NCBI RefSeq assembly: GCF_037201965.1
Contig: NZ_CP147518.1
Coordinates: 3,031,001-3,095,000, forward strand
DNA from: Spirosoma sp. SC4-14
GTDB lineage: Bacteria > Bacteroidota > Bacteroidia > Cytophagales > Spirosomataceae
DNA: 64,000 nt
Reading direction: 5' to 3'
Position numbers and translations under genes: made by a program. The notes under the pieces were generated by a model. That model was not told the origin of the DNA. It made no database searches and worked only from the letters and a program-made list of their open reading frames with translations. Shown one piece after another: positions 44,958-54,529 of this stretch. Position 1 is the first letter of the stretch, and every line of letters begins with the position of its first letter.

Positions 44958-45181
44958 ATATAACTATTTGTGCTTTTATTGGTTACATTAGTATTTAGTG
45001 TTGTTGCTAAAGTTTTGAAGATCGAGAAGTTGCTAATGTGCTATTTTTCAATGAGTAAGGGAGTGCTTTTCTGCGTAAACCCTTAACGACATGGATTGTA
45101 TAAGTACATGCCTTAGATGCCCGAAAAGTGCGTCTATTTACTAGTTAGCAGCCATATGTAACGACATCATAAACTAAAACG

Positions 45182-46366
45182 ATGGACAATAAGAATATCT
45201 TAATATCGGGTGCGGGCATTGCAGGGACAACACTTGCATTTTGGCTAAAAGAGTTTGGATTTAATCCGACCATGGTTGAAAACTCGCCTACATTACGGAA
45301 AGGTGGTCACGCCATTGACTTTATGGGGGCAGGCTATGACGTTGCTGAAAAAATGGGAATTATACCGGCCCTTAAAGCGGTTGACATCAATTTTTCAAAA
45401 CTAGTTTTTGTTGATAGTGACAACAGGGAAAAAGGCAGTATGGATTATCAGAAAATCAAAATCTTTCTGAATGGCAGGGCATTTACATTGTTTCGCAGCG
45501 ATTTGGCAAGGGTTATTTATCAAAGTATAGACAAAGGTGTTGAAATAATTTTTGGCGATACTATTGCGAAGATAGAAGAAAACAGAAAAGGAGTTGCCGT
45601 AATGTTTCAAAGTGGCAAAACTAGAGATTTTGATTTGCTTGTAGGAGCAGATGGCTTGCACTCTAATGTGCGAAAGTTAGTTTTCGGCAACGAATCGCAG
45701 TTTGAAAAATATTACGGTTATTATACTTCGTCATTTACGATTGACAATATTTCTTTAGGGAATAATGCTTTTTCAATGTATAATGTTCCTTATAAACAAG
45801 TTGGTGTTTTTTCGAAAAATGAGAATAGTACCACTGCCTTTTTTATTTTTGCCTCTCCTGAAAAACTAGCTTATCAACATCACGATATTGCCAGACAAAA
45901 GAAAATTTTAAAATCGGAATTCGAAAGCAGTGGTTGGAAGTGTCGGGAATTGCTTTCCCGAATTGACTCAACGACCGACTTTTATTTTGATTGCGTTAGT
46001 CAAATAAAAATGGAGAGCTGGTATAAAAGTAGAGTAGCTTTAGTGGGCGATGCTGGTTATTGCCCGTCACTATTATCGGGTAAAGGTTCTACGCTTGCAA
46101 TGGTTGGCGCATACATACTCGCAGGAGAATTAAAGCAGGCAAACGGAGATTATAAAAAAGCTTTTGAACAATACCAACTGGTATTCAAACCTTTTATGGA
46201 GAAAAAACAAAAATCTGCTCAGCAATTTGCAAAATCGTTTGTTCCTAAAAGTAGTTTTGGTATTTGGCTGCGAAATAAAGTTTTTAAATTGATGTCTTTA
46301 TCAATCTTTTCAAAACTTTTTTTAAATCAATTTAAAGATAGTGGACTAAAACTAAAAGAGTATTAA
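45182..46366 (+). CDS. FAD-dependent monooxygenase
   Basis: The product is 394 residues of the PHBH-like group. FAD/Rossmann motif ILISGAGIAGTTLAFWL at the N-terminus, GADGLHSNVRKLV (DG motif) in the middle and ALVGDAGYCPSLLSGKGST (GD motif) near residue 290. It is flavin-dependent hydroxylase-like and distantly similar to Tet(X), but the substrate cannot be named. The gene is distinctly AT-richer than its flanks and uses different codons, as does the following gene, so it was probably acquired by transfer. A 224-base gap precedes it. Confidence 0.9.
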   Translation: MDNKNILISGAGIAGTTLAFWLKEFGFNPTMVENSPTLRKGGHAIDFMGAGYDVAEKMGIIPALKAVDINFSKLVFVDSDNREKGSMDYQKIKIFLNGRAFTLFRSDLARVIYQSIDKGVEIIFGDTIAKIEENRKGVAVMFQSGKTRDFDLLVGADGLHSNVRKLVFGNESQFEKYYGYYTSSFTIDNISLGNNAFSMYNVPYKQVGVFSKNENSTTAFFIFASPEKLAYQHHDIARQKKILKSEFESSGWKCRELLSRIDSTTDFYFDCVSQIKMESWYKSRVALVGDAGYCPSLLSGKGSTLAMVGAYILAGELKQANGDYKKAFEQYQLVFKPFMEKKQKSAQQFAKSFVPKSSFGIWLRNKVFKLMSLSIFSKLFLNQFKDSGLKLKEY

Positions 46367-46559
46367 TTGATAACAAAACATGAATATGCGACTGCTAATA
46401 TCGTATTTACAATATGCTGGCTGAAACGATTCTATGAAATTATTTTTCTTATAGTCAGCTTTAATTCTTTAAATCAACCGTGGCGCCGAAAACCTGCTAT
46501 ATCGTCAATACATAAATCGTTATGGGCAATTTAATAAAAGTGCCCCATCTTGAAAAAGT

Positions 46560-47597
46560 ATGACTAAGAAGCAAACAAAGCGAATACTCAAAATAGCATT
46601 TATTGTCGCAAGTATATCTTCCTTGTATTTCGTACCCTGGATTTTGGTAAGAGCGTGGTTAGCACCACTACCCGATACGGTTCAGGAACAGGTAAATGAT
46701 GCCATCGGATATGGATTGGACGGTATGATTGTTTACGTGGATCAGGCTGGGAAGCCGCCAGAGCTTTATGCTGCAGGCTGGCATGACCGAAAAAATAAAA
46801 TTCCTGTTAACCCGAAAGCCTTATTCAAAATTGCCAGTATTAGTAAGCTATATGTTGCTGTGGCTGTGGCTAAATTGGTTAATGGCAAACATTTATCTTT
46901 AGATAAAACGCTCGCTAACTACCTTCCTGAGTTGGCGGGAAGAATTGAAAATGCTGATAAAATTACCTTGAGAATGATGGTGCAGCATAGAAGCGGCATC
47001 CCCAATTTTACTGATACCCCTGGTTATTGGGAAAATCCTCCGAAAGACAATAGAAAAACGCTTGAGTTGGTACTGGATAAACCTGCTGACTTTGAACCTG
47101 ATAAAAAATATAGTTATTCAAATACGAATTATTTGTTGATAGGCGAAATCCTTGATAAAACATTGGGGTATAGCCATCACCAATATATCAAGAAGGAAAT
47201 TTTAACACCGCTTGAACTAAATAATACTTACAGTTTGCTCAGTGAAGTGGATTTAGACGATGTTATGAGTGGCTATTCTGTAGGTTATGATGGTGATTTG
47301 AAGTATAATGATTTTATAAACCCCAGCGGCTCAATGGTAGCTACAGCAAAAGATGTGGGAATATTCCTGAGGGCATTGAACGATGGCTCTTTGCTAAAGG
47401 ATAATGAACAAGCTATCTATTCATCTATTTATGACTATGAGCATACAGGACTATTGCCAGGATATTCTAGTATTGCCAGGTATCACAAAGATATTGATGC
47501 AGTCGTTGTTCAGTTTGTAAATACAAGTGGTGGATACACCTGGAATTTATCGGAAATTGTATATAATCGTATTGTGAAAATATTGAAAAGCTCATAA
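46560..47597 (+). CDS. serine hydrolase, class C beta-lactamase fold (membrane-anchored)
   Basis: The product is 345 residues. N-terminal anchor or signal (KRILKIAFIVASISSLYFVPWIL), then the beta-lactamase/transpeptidase-like fold: S-x-x-K as ASISKLYVAVAV (Ser-Lys), YSNTNYLLIGEIL (Y-S-N second motif, intact here) and a third motif region LPGYSSIARYHKD. Hydrolyses ester or amide bonds in the periplasm, possibly beta-lactams or D-peptides. Like the monooxygenase gene before it (194-base gap), it is AT-rich. This suggests one imported segment. Real lactamase activity is not proven. Confidence 0.88.
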   Translation: MTKKQTKRILKIAFIVASISSLYFVPWILVRAWLAPLPDTVQEQVNDAIGYGLDGMIVYVDQAGKPPELYAAGWHDRKNKIPVNPKALFKIASISKLYVAVAVAKLVNGKHLSLDKTLANYLPELAGRIENADKITLRMMVQHRSGIPNFTDTPGYWENPPKDNRKTLELVLDKPADFEPDKKYSYSNTNYLLIGEILDKTLGYSHHQYIKKEILTPLELNNTYSLLSEVDLDDVMSGYSVGYDGDLKYNDFINPSGSMVATAKDVGIFLRALNDGSLLKDNEQAIYSSIYDYEHTGLLPGYSSIARYHKDIDAVVVQFVNTSGGYTWNLSEIVYNRIVKILKSS

Positions 47598-47629
47598 CAT
47601 TAGCCAATAAGAAAGTCAAAATAATAAAT

Positions 47630-47660
47630 GTTTCCAGACCTTCAAAACGGGACTGGAAAC
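47630..47660. terminator. weak hairpin between convergent genes
   Basis: 47630-47637 and 47653-47660 are 8-base reverse complements separated by 15 bases, between the serine-hydrolase stop (47597) and the leucine-rich-repeat gene stop (47691). Confidence 0.35.
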
Positions 47661-47690
47661 GTTAACGAGCAGTCTATTTCAAAATACTCA

Positions 47691-49112
47691 TCAATAAAAC
47701 ACTTCAGTCTGATTGGCTTCTAGTTGTTCAATTACGGGGGCATAGGGGCCGGCTTTTACATTGTCGTGGGTGAGCGGGTTGGAGCGTAGATAGAGCTTTT
47801 TCAGGCTTTTCGATTTGCCGAGCGAAGCGGGCATTTCCTGTAGATTATTGTTCGAAAAGTCGAGTTCTTCCAGGTACGGAAAATCGGCTACAACGGCCGG
47901 TACCACCGAAAACCAGTTATGGCTCAGATCGAGAATGCGCAGGTAATGCAATTTCTGGAGCTGACTGGGCAACTGGCTAATGCGGTTGTGATGCGCATAG
48001 AGCATCTGCAACCGCATTAGTTTGCTAAGCGATGGTGGCAGTGCGTTCAGTTTGTTGTAAGCAATAGCCAATTGTTCCAGCCGTTTTAACCGGCGAATCT
48101 GTGTGGGAATTTCAGTGAATTTGTTGTAGTACAAATCCAGCACCTGTAACCGCTTAAGTTTACAGACCGAAGCCGGAAATCGCGCCAGATCGGCATTATA
48201 CAGATTCAGATCGTTCAACCGACGTAACCCCTTCACGTTAACATCCTGCAACTTATTATTGCCAATCCACAAACTTTCGAGACGACGATTCTGCCGGATC
48301 GAAAGGGGCACCTGCGTCAGTTTATTACCCTGTAGGTTCAGTGCTACCAGATGTTTATTTCTGCTGAAAAAGACACTGTCGTTCGGGATGGCATTGTAAA
48401 GCAGGCTAAGCCGTTTCAACGTTGGAATATCAGCCGTGAGTCGGGCAGGGAGTTCGTGCAGATGGTTTTTAGATAAATCGAGTTCTTCCAGTTTTGGAAA
48501 GCGGTAAACTATCTCTGGAATATTGTTCAGCTCCAACTGGTTAAAAGCCAGCATCCTGACTGTGTCGGGTCGGGTTGTTTTTTCGGCGGCTTCGATGGTG
48601 CTGATAATACCTGCCCCGCGCCGAGCGGTGCGCTTTTGTGGGATATGACCTATTTGCGTCATACCGTCCCATCGAAAACCAGTTTGTGTTTTTATCGGAA
48701 ACGGATGCTGGTCATACCAGTCACCAAGCAATTCCAGTAATTGACTTTCCTGTTCAGCAGTCAGGTCGCGTCCTTCAAATTGGCAGAAAACACGTTCGTA
48801 GCTTCCATTGGGGCGAACAAATTCTTTTGTTTGAAGAAAAACGCCAGCCACGGGCATACGCTTTTTATTGTTCTCGATAAATGTGAAGAATCGCAGCGTT
48901 CGGGCGTTTGTGGTATCGAGAAACCGTCTCCCATGTTGCATAAAGACACCTTTTTGTCCTGCTACGCGGGCAAATGCCGGAGGATATTGTTTTTCCAGAT
49001 CAGCCAACGATAAATTATATTGAGCTGTATCCCGTAACAACATCATCTTTACCTGCGCCCATGTCGGCACAGTAAGCAGGCAAAACAACAGGAGTAAAAC
49101 CTGGTTTTTCAT
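47691..49112 (-). CDS. secreted leucine-rich-repeat protein
   Basis: The product is 473 residues: a signal peptide (LLLLFCLLTVPTWAQ), an N-terminal domain to about residue 200, then about twelve 23-residue leucine-rich repeats (LEELDLSKNHLHELPARL, LVALNLQGNKLTQVPLSI, LRILDLSHNWFSVVPAVV, LEELDFSNNNLQEMPASL). The repeats have the typical L-x-x-L-x-L-x-x-N core. Such arrays bind proteins or glycans. It is a single gene, minus strand, ahead of an M16 protease but separated by a 164-base gap with a hairpin. No function is proposed. Confidence 0.92.
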   Translation of the reverse strand: MKNQVLLLLFCLLTVPTWAQVKMMLLRDTAQYNLSLADLEKQYPPAFARVAGQKGVFMQHGRRFLDTTNARTLRFFTFIENNKKRMPVAGVFLQTKEFVRPNGSYERVFCQFEGRDLTAEQESQLLELLGDWYDQHPFPIKTQTGFRWDGMTQIGHIPQKRTARRGAGIISTIEAAEKTTRPDTVRMLAFNQLELNNIPEIVYRFPKLEELDLSKNHLHELPARLTADIPTLKRLSLLYNAIPNDSVFFSRNKHLVALNLQGNKLTQVPLSIRQNRRLESLWIGNNKLQDVNVKGLRRLNDLNLYNADLARFPASVCKLKRLQVLDLYYNKFTEIPTQIRRLKRLEQLAIAYNKLNALPPSLSKLMRLQMLYAHHNRISQLPSQLQKLHYLRILDLSHNWFSVVPAVVADFPYLEELDFSNNNLQEMPASLGKSKSLKKLYLRSNPLTHDNVKAGPYAPVIEQLEANQTEVFY

Positions 49113-49168
49113 GGATTAACGAGTCTTTTAGGTGTATGACTATTTTTATAGTTAAATTCCACAAAAAA

Positions 49169-49271
49169 ACCGGGATTTATTAGATTTTTCTGACTGACTT
49201 TGATTCTTTTTGAAAGCGCTTCTTCGAAGTGAAAAAATCGAGTCAATCTGTTAAATCCTATAAATCCCGGT
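49169..49271. repeat. intergenic hairpin, family 4 copy B
   Basis: 49169-49180 and 49260-49271 are perfect 12-base reverse complements. Pairing continues imperfectly inward (words GATTTATTAGATTT and AAATCCTATAAATC), giving arms of about 45 bases. It lies between the leucine-rich-repeat start (49112) and the M16 gene stop (49277). Related words occur at 24924-24964. Confidence 0.6.
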
Positions 49272-49276
49272 CAGGA

Positions 49277-52084
49277 TTAGTTTTTCTGTCCGCCACTTAC
49301 CGACGAAGCCGGCTGTTTCTCCGATAATTTTTTGGCTGCCTTTTCGAAGTCGCCTGCCTGAATGATCGAAATTTTGCTTGGGTCGATATGTTTCTTCATG
49401 GCTGCGTTAATCTGATCGGCGGTCAGCGAATTGATTTTCTTCTCAAAATCAGCATCCCAGGCCATGGTTCGGTTCAGATACAGGTTGTTATTGAGCGTAC
49501 TGGTCAGGCTAGGGTCCTGCGCCCGGCCAACCATCCGCGATTGCAGATAGCCCGATTTGGCAGCCGCCAGTTCTTCGGCTGTAAAGCCATCTTTCACTAC
49601 TTTGTCCATCTCTTCCAGAAAAGCCTTTGTCAGCCGTTCCGAATTTTCGGGATTGTAGATCGCATAGGTCAAAAAGATGCCTGTTTTATCGAGCGGATTG
49701 GCCTGGATTTGCGAGCCAACACCGTAGCTGATACCCTCTTTCTGACGGATACGCACAGCCAGACGAGAATTCAGGAATCCACCGCCGAGCATATAGTTGC
49801 CCATCACTAGCGCTGGATAATCGGGATCGTCGTCGCGGAGCGGAATATTTACGCCTGCCACCAGAAAAGCATTGGCTTTGTCGGGTGCTTCAATCTTCTG
49901 GGGAGTCGCCTTGATGTCGTTAAACGGCGTAACCAACCGACTGAATGGCTTTTTGGCTTTCCAGGTGCCCAGTTCATCCATCACTACCTTCCGGACAGGC
50001 GTTTCGTCGAAATCGCCGACGATGGCCAGTGTTGAGTTTTGCGCTCCGTAAAAATCTTTATGAAACTGCTTCAGATCATCGAGTTTCAGCGCTTTCACGT
50101 CGGCTACGTCTTCATCGGGGGTTGATGTATACCGAATGTCGTCCTTCGGATAGGGGTTCATCTGACGCTGGAAGGCTGTGAAGGCTAGTGCCTGAGGTTC
50201 CGAGCGTTGCGCTTCGATCTGTGCTAGCTGCTCCTGTTTCAGCTTCTCGAATTCGTTGGGGTCGAAAGCCGGATGCTTCAACATATCACTAACGATGCGG
50301 ATCACGGCAGGCAGATTCTCTTTCGTGGTTTTGATCGATACGTTAACCTGATTGCCACCGCCAAACACGCCAACCTGTGCTTTCAATTTATCGAACTCGT
50401 CTTTAATTTGCTGACGGGTGCGGGTGGTGGTGCCTTTGTTGAGCATGGAAGCCGTAAAGACCGAAATCGCACTCTTGTTTTTCAGGCTGTTTACATCGCC
50501 ATAACGCAGGGTTAAGCGGGCGTTTACTTCATTACCACGTGTCGACTTGGGCAGCAGCGCCAGTTCAATGGTGTTAGGCTGCTCGACCCGGCGCGTACGA
50601 CCATCGATGTTCGACGGCGATGGATCGAAGGCTTCGCCACTGGCAATGGCTGCCCGGCCTTTGTAGTTTTTCACGAGCGCATCCACATCCGGCGCATTGG
50701 GCACTTCAACCCGGTCGGGGGTTTGTTCAGGAATAAACGTACCAATTGTACGGTTGGAGGGCTTGAAATAGAATTTGGCTACCCGTTGCACATCGGCAGG
50801 GGTCACTTTTTCGAGCGCGTCGCGATACAGGAAACCAAGCCGCCAGTCGCCGGTAGCGATGTATTCGCTCAGCGTACGACCCAGCCGCTCTACGTCTTTA
50901 AAACTGATTTCAACATCTTTCAGTATTTTGGCTTTTGCCCGATCTACCTCTTCTTTGGTTGGCGCCTGAATGGCTATGGAGTCCAGCGTACCGAGCAGCG
51001 CTTTCATGGCATCCCCTTCCGATTTATCTTTCAGAAGTTCGGCGGCAAAATACACATAACCGGGATCTTTCGTCATGAACGAATAACCATATTCCTGTGA
51101 GGCTTTCTTGGTTTCGATCAACGACTTATAGAGTCGGCCGCTGGGTTCGTCGGTCAGAATTTCGGTTAACACATCCATTGTCGGGTAGTCGGGATGCGAA
51201 CTGGGCATGATGTGATACAGCGCCGAGACTACTTTTGTGTCACCTACACGCCGAAGCACCACTTCGCGTTCGCCATCCTGAACGGGTTCAACGCTGTAGG
51301 TTGGCTGAAGCACCCGGGTTGGTTTCGGAATGGGGCTGAAATAGTCACTGACCAGTTGCAGCGTTTTGTCTTCGTCGATTTTACCGGCAACTACCAGCAC
51401 GGCATTATCGGGCTGGTAGTATTTTTTGTAAAACGCCTGTAGGTTTTCGATGGGCACTTTTTCCAGGTCGGAGCGGTTGCCAATGGTCGACTTGCCATAG
51501 TTGTGCCACAAATAGGCCGATGAAACTACGCGCTCATTCAGCACGTTCTGCGGGGAGTTTTCACGCATTTCGAACTCGTTCCGAACCACCGAAAACTCGG
51601 TTTCGAGGTCGCTCTTTTTGATGAACGAATTCACCATCCGGTCGCTTTCCAGATCGAGGGCCCACTTGAGGTTTTCGTCGGTGGCGGCAAAGGTTTCAAA
51701 ATAGTTGGTGCGGTCGAGCCAGGTGGTACCATTTGGGCGGGCACCGTGGGCCGTTAGCTCCTGCGGGATGTTGGTGTGTTTGGTTGAGCCTTTGAAGACC
51801 ATGTGTTCGAGCAGGTGAGCCATGCCCGTTTCGCCCAAACCTTCGTGGCGGGAACCGACCAGATACGTGATGTTAACGGTGATGGTTGGCTTTGAAGGGT
51901 CGGGGAAGAGAAGCACTTTTAAGCCGTTTTTGAGCTGATATTCGGTGATTCCTTCAACTGAGGCTCCTTTCGTGACCCCGTCGGGCAGCTTGTTCTGCGC
52001 CAATGATAGGGTAAGGCTACCAACCAGAAGTGTAGCTGCCAGCACTCCTTGTGGTATTCGTTTGCTGAGCGTACCTAATTGCAT
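49277..52084 (-). CDS. M16 family metallopeptidase (pitrilysin-like, fused two-half)
   Basis: The product is 935 residues with a signal peptide (VLAATLLVGSLTLSLAQN). The zinc-binding inverted motif is MAHLLEHMVFKGS (His90-x-x-Glu93-His94), and the downstream Glu ligand lies in VVRNEFEMRENSPQ. A second, non-catalytic M16 half follows from about residue 480, with the typical YGVGSQIQANPL and AGVNIPLRDDD. These enzymes degrade peptides in the periplasm. Both halves in one chain is the usual Bacteroidota form. A short second copy of its C-terminus is found upstream (52269-52500). Confidence 0.95.
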   Translation of the reverse strand: MQLGTLSKRIPQGVLAATLLVGSLTLSLAQNKLPDGVTKGASVEGITEYQLKNGLKVLLFPDPSKPTITVNITYLVGSRHEGLGETGMAHLLEHMVFKGSTKHTNIPQELTAHGARPNGTTWLDRTNYFETFAATDENLKWALDLESDRMVNSFIKKSDLETEFSVVRNEFEMRENSPQNVLNERVVSSAYLWHNYGKSTIGNRSDLEKVPIENLQAFYKKYYQPDNAVLVVAGKIDEDKTLQLVSDYFSPIPKPTRVLQPTYSVEPVQDGEREVVLRRVGDTKVVSALYHIMPSSHPDYPTMDVLTEILTDEPSGRLYKSLIETKKASQEYGYSFMTKDPGYVYFAAELLKDKSEGDAMKALLGTLDSIAIQAPTKEEVDRAKAKILKDVEISFKDVERLGRTLSEYIATGDWRLGFLYRDALEKVTPADVQRVAKFYFKPSNRTIGTFIPEQTPDRVEVPNAPDVDALVKNYKGRAAIASGEAFDPSPSNIDGRTRRVEQPNTIELALLPKSTRGNEVNARLTLRYGDVNSLKNKSAISVFTASMLNKGTTTRTRQQIKDEFDKLKAQVGVFGGGNQVNVSIKTTKENLPAVIRIVSDMLKHPAFDPNEFEKLKQEQLAQIEAQRSEPQALAFTAFQRQMNPYPKDDIRYTSTPDEDVADVKALKLDDLKQFHKDFYGAQNSTLAIVGDFDETPVRKVVMDELGTWKAKKPFSRLVTPFNDIKATPQKIEAPDKANAFLVAGVNIPLRDDDPDYPALVMGNYMLGGGFLNSRLAVRIRQKEGISYGVGSQIQANPLDKTGIFLTYAIYNPENSERLTKAFLEEMDKVVKDGFTAEELAAAKSGYLQSRMVGRAQDPSLTSTLNNNLYLNRTMAWDADFEKKINSLTADQINAAMKKHIDPSKISIIQAGDFEKAAKKLSEKQPASSVSGGQKN

Positions 52085-52268
52085 AGAAAAATGAGTTAGT
52101 TGGGTACAAAAAAACTATGCGTATAGTTACAAAGAATACTGATTGAGGGCAATCCTTATTTTATATTTTTAACAAAAGTGATGATGAGCGGTTAACAGTC
52201 GCTGGCGTTTCAAAAACAAAGCGCCCTACCAAGCAAAATTACACCTTAAATTTGCTTGATAGAAAAAG

Positions 52269-52500
52269 CTAGTTTTTACTACCGCTGCCTACGAAGAAGC
52301 GGGCTGCTTTTTCAAAATCACCGGCTTTTATGATGGCCCGTTTAGTATAGTCGATATATTTCTTCAGAGCTGCATTCACCTGTTCGGGCGCGACGGCATT
52401 AATCGGTTTTTCATAGTTGGCTGGAAGTTGAATGGCTGCCGATTTGTCCTGCGTCTGAATCAGCGGCAATAGAGGCTACCGTCAGGCTACTGTTTCGTAT
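52269..52500 (-). pseudogene. remnant of a second M16 protease C-terminus
   Basis: The minus-strand frame translates EQVNAALKKYIDYTKRAIIKAGDFEKAARFF, which matches the C-terminus of the adjacent full-length M16 protease (DQINAAMKKHIDPSKISIIQAGDFEKAAKK). Only the last ~60 codons remain, the upstream part is frame-shifted, and no catalytic domain is present. It is the decayed end of a tandem duplicate. The sequence to 52642 contains nothing recognised. Confidence 0.75.
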
Positions 52501-52642
52501 CCATTTGTTGATCGAATTACTACACATAGGGAATGGGAAGTTGACATGAACTATGTGCATAGTTGCGAAGTAATACAACAGCTTGCAATAGCGATGTGTA
52601 TTTATTTTCATAAACGGTTACTATTGCTGGGGGCGTTATCGG

Positions 52643-53422
52643 TTACCCCTCAAACCACTGCCGAAACATAGCGGCTTTGTCTTTACTGACCATCAGCTCT
52701 AAGCTGTCGTTTGGACTTTTGAGCAGCACCTGGAGTTTGCTGGTATAATGGGGACGGTAGCCCGACACGGCATCCAGATTGATGAGACACTGGCGATTAG
52801 CCCGAAAAAAATGAGTCGGATCAACCAGCTCTTCCAGTTCATCAAGCGTTTTGTAATCTGTTATGAGCTTTTGTCCGGTTGTGGTAATCAGGTAAATGAT
52901 TTCGTCGCGGAGGAAATAGGCAACCTGCTCCTGAGGGACCGACACGATCTGCCGGAGAAAATGCCCCGTAAACCGACGTTTATAGAGCGGAGTAAGGGGC
53001 TTTTCGGTGAACTGAGCCAAAAACTGCCGGAATTGTCCGGTATAGTCGAACTGATGACCCGACCAGCGGTGATATTTATCCAAAGCTGCTTTCAGATCGT
53101 TGGGGTCGATAGGTTTGAGCAGGTAGTCGAGGCTATTTAGTTTGAAGGCCCGAATGGCGTATTCGTCGTACGCCGTCGTGAATATGATGGGGACGTTCAG
53201 GTTAATTTGTTGAAAAGCCTCAAAACTAACCCCATCCGAAAGCTGAATGTCGGCAATGACCAGGTCTGGGTTTTCATGTGTCTGAAAGTACTCGCAAATG
53301 GCCTGCACGCTTGCCAATGGACCGTCAGTCACCGCATCGGGTTCCAGTTGATGCACCAGTTTATGAAGCTGTCGGGCAATAAGCGGTTCGTCTTCAATAA
53401 GTAAGATGGTCATGGTGGGCAT
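52643..53422 (-). CDS. LytTR response regulator
   Basis: The product is 259 residues: receiver domain (about 4-125) with LLIEDEPLIARQLHKL, phosphoacceptor Asp58 (LVIADIQLSDG) and the Lys of YLLKPIDP, then a LytTR DNA-binding domain (about 155-259) with FRANRQCLINLDAVSGYRPHYTSK. It binds two direct 9-bp-type repeats in the family. Its partner kinase is the next gene upstream in the same operon. Start ATG 53420-53422; the second Met at residue 4 is possible. It probably controls the efflux genes or cell-envelope functions, which is inferred from the operon. Confidence 0.95.
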   Translation of the reverse strand: MPTMTILLIEDEPLIARQLHKLVHQLEPDAVTDGPLASVQAICEYFQTHENPDLVIADIQLSDGVSFEAFQQINLNVPIIFTTAYDEYAIRAFKLNSLDYLLKPIDPNDLKAALDKYHRWSGHQFDYTGQFRQFLAQFTEKPLTPLYKRRFTGHFLRQIVSVPQEQVAYFLRDEIIYLITTTGQKLITDYKTLDELEELVDPTHFFRANRQCLINLDAVSGYRPHYTSKLQVLLKSPNDSLELMVSKDKAAMFRQWFEG

Positions 53423-53435
53423 TGGGTTTATAGTC

Positions 53436-53496
53436 TATGGTTTATGGTTGCTCTGCTCATGTAGGTTCCGACCAAGCAGAGCAACTATAAACCATA
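53436..53496. repeat. intergenic inverted repeat, family 1 copy C
   Basis: 53436-53457 and 53475-53496 pair over 22 bases with one mismatch, in the 87-base gap between kinase and response regulator. The left arm matches the central part of the element at 57723 (20 of 25 bases in an ungapped comparison of GTTTATGG...GCTCCGCC with 53433-53457). Confidence 0.7.
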
Positions 53497-53509
53497 AACA
53501 ATGAACTGA

Positions 53510-54529
53510 TTAGGCCAGCAACGGAACGCGGACGTGGAACGTGTTTGCGGTTTCGTCGATCTCAACAGGGCGAGGACTGAGAAAACTATAAAGAAGTTTC
53601 AGGTTTTCGAGTCCCTGACCATTGGAGGTTTCGACCTGCCGTTTGCGCTGAATAGGATTGGAAACTTCCAGGTAGTTGTTGTGGGTTGCAATGGTAATCC
53701 GCAGCGGTAGAGCTTCGTTGATGATGTTGTGTTTTATAGCATTTTCGATCAGGATTTGAAGCGTTACCGGAACGATCTGTTCGTCCAGCGCATCGTCGGT
53801 TAGGCCATACTGAACCAGCAAAGCTCCGTCGAAACGGGTCTGGAGCAGCGAAATATAGTTCTTGATGAAGGCTAGTTCGGTTTCCAGTGGCACCAGTGCT
53901 TTGTCTTTATGCTGAATCACATATCGGAATACTTTCGAGAGTTGTTGCAGAAACTGGCGGGCCAGCACCGGATTGTGGTCGATCAGGCTATCGAGCGACG
54001 ACAGGCTGTTGAACAAAAAATGTGGGCTAATCTGATTTTTCAGACTGTCGAGCTGAACCTGCACTTTTTCTTTTTCCAACTGCGCCGTTCGAACCGCGTT
54101 CTCCTGCCAGCGCTTCAATAAATGGCTGGCAATGAATCCCAGACAAATAACCGTATTGACCAGAAAAACCATCATGCCAATGATGATGAAGCCAAATTTG
54201 TTCATCAACGTTAAACCCGGCGGGAAATAGCGCATCGCTATAAAGTAGCCAGACACCAGTGCCATGGTTTTAACGATACCCCAACCTCCCAGTACCTGAA
54301 CGATAATGCGCCAGCGCACATTTTTTTCGAAAGGTAACCGACGGTTCAGCCACTCGTTAAAGACGTAGTGGAAAATCCAGACCAGATTCAACATGACAAA
54401 CGACATGAAGAACAGAAAGATGTGAACCTTCCAGCTAATGTCGGGAGCCAGCCACTGGCGGGCCACCATTCCTCCCAGCGCAACCCAGAGGAGCAGAAAC
54501 TCAACGTATTTATTGAATTTTATTTTCAT
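53510..54529 (-). CDS. LytS-type sensor histidine kinase
   Basis: The product is 339 residues from ATG 54527-54529. Several membrane helices form the N-terminal sensor (FLLLWVALGGMVARQWL, IFLFFMSFVMLNLVWIFHYVF, MKFGFIIIGMMVFLV region), followed by a coiled segment and a His_kinase domain with the phospho-His in NQISPHFLFNSLSSLDSLI (His170) and an N-box NAIKHNI. It acts with the downstream LytTR regulator. It overlaps the preceding LolD-like gene by 20 bases, so translation is likely coupled to the efflux ATPase. Confidence 0.93.
   Translation of the reverse strand: MKIKFNKYVEFLLLWVALGGMVARQWLAPDISWKVHIFLFFMSFVMLNLVWIFHYVFNEWLNRRLPFEKNVRWRIIVQVLGGWGIVKTMALVSGYFIAMRYFPPGLTLMNKFGFIIIGMMVFLVNTVICLGFIASHLLKRWQENAVRTAQLEKEKVQVQLDSLKNQISPHFLFNSLSSLDSLIDHNPVLARQFLQQLSKVFRYVIQHKDKALVPLETELAFIKNYISLLQTRFDGALLVQYGLTDDALDEQIVPVTLQILIENAIKHNIINEALPLRITIATHNNYLEVSNPIQRKRQVETSNGQGLENLKLLYSFLSPRPVEIDETANTFHVRVPLLA

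Noticed and set aside
45182..46366. Naming the monooxygenase as Tet(X)
   Set aside because: Flavin motifs are shared with many hydroxylases. The N-terminal region differs and substrate residues cannot be checked by eye.
52269..52469. Separate small gene
   Set aside because: It matches the C-terminus of the adjacent M16 protease and lacks a start context. It is called a remnant instead.
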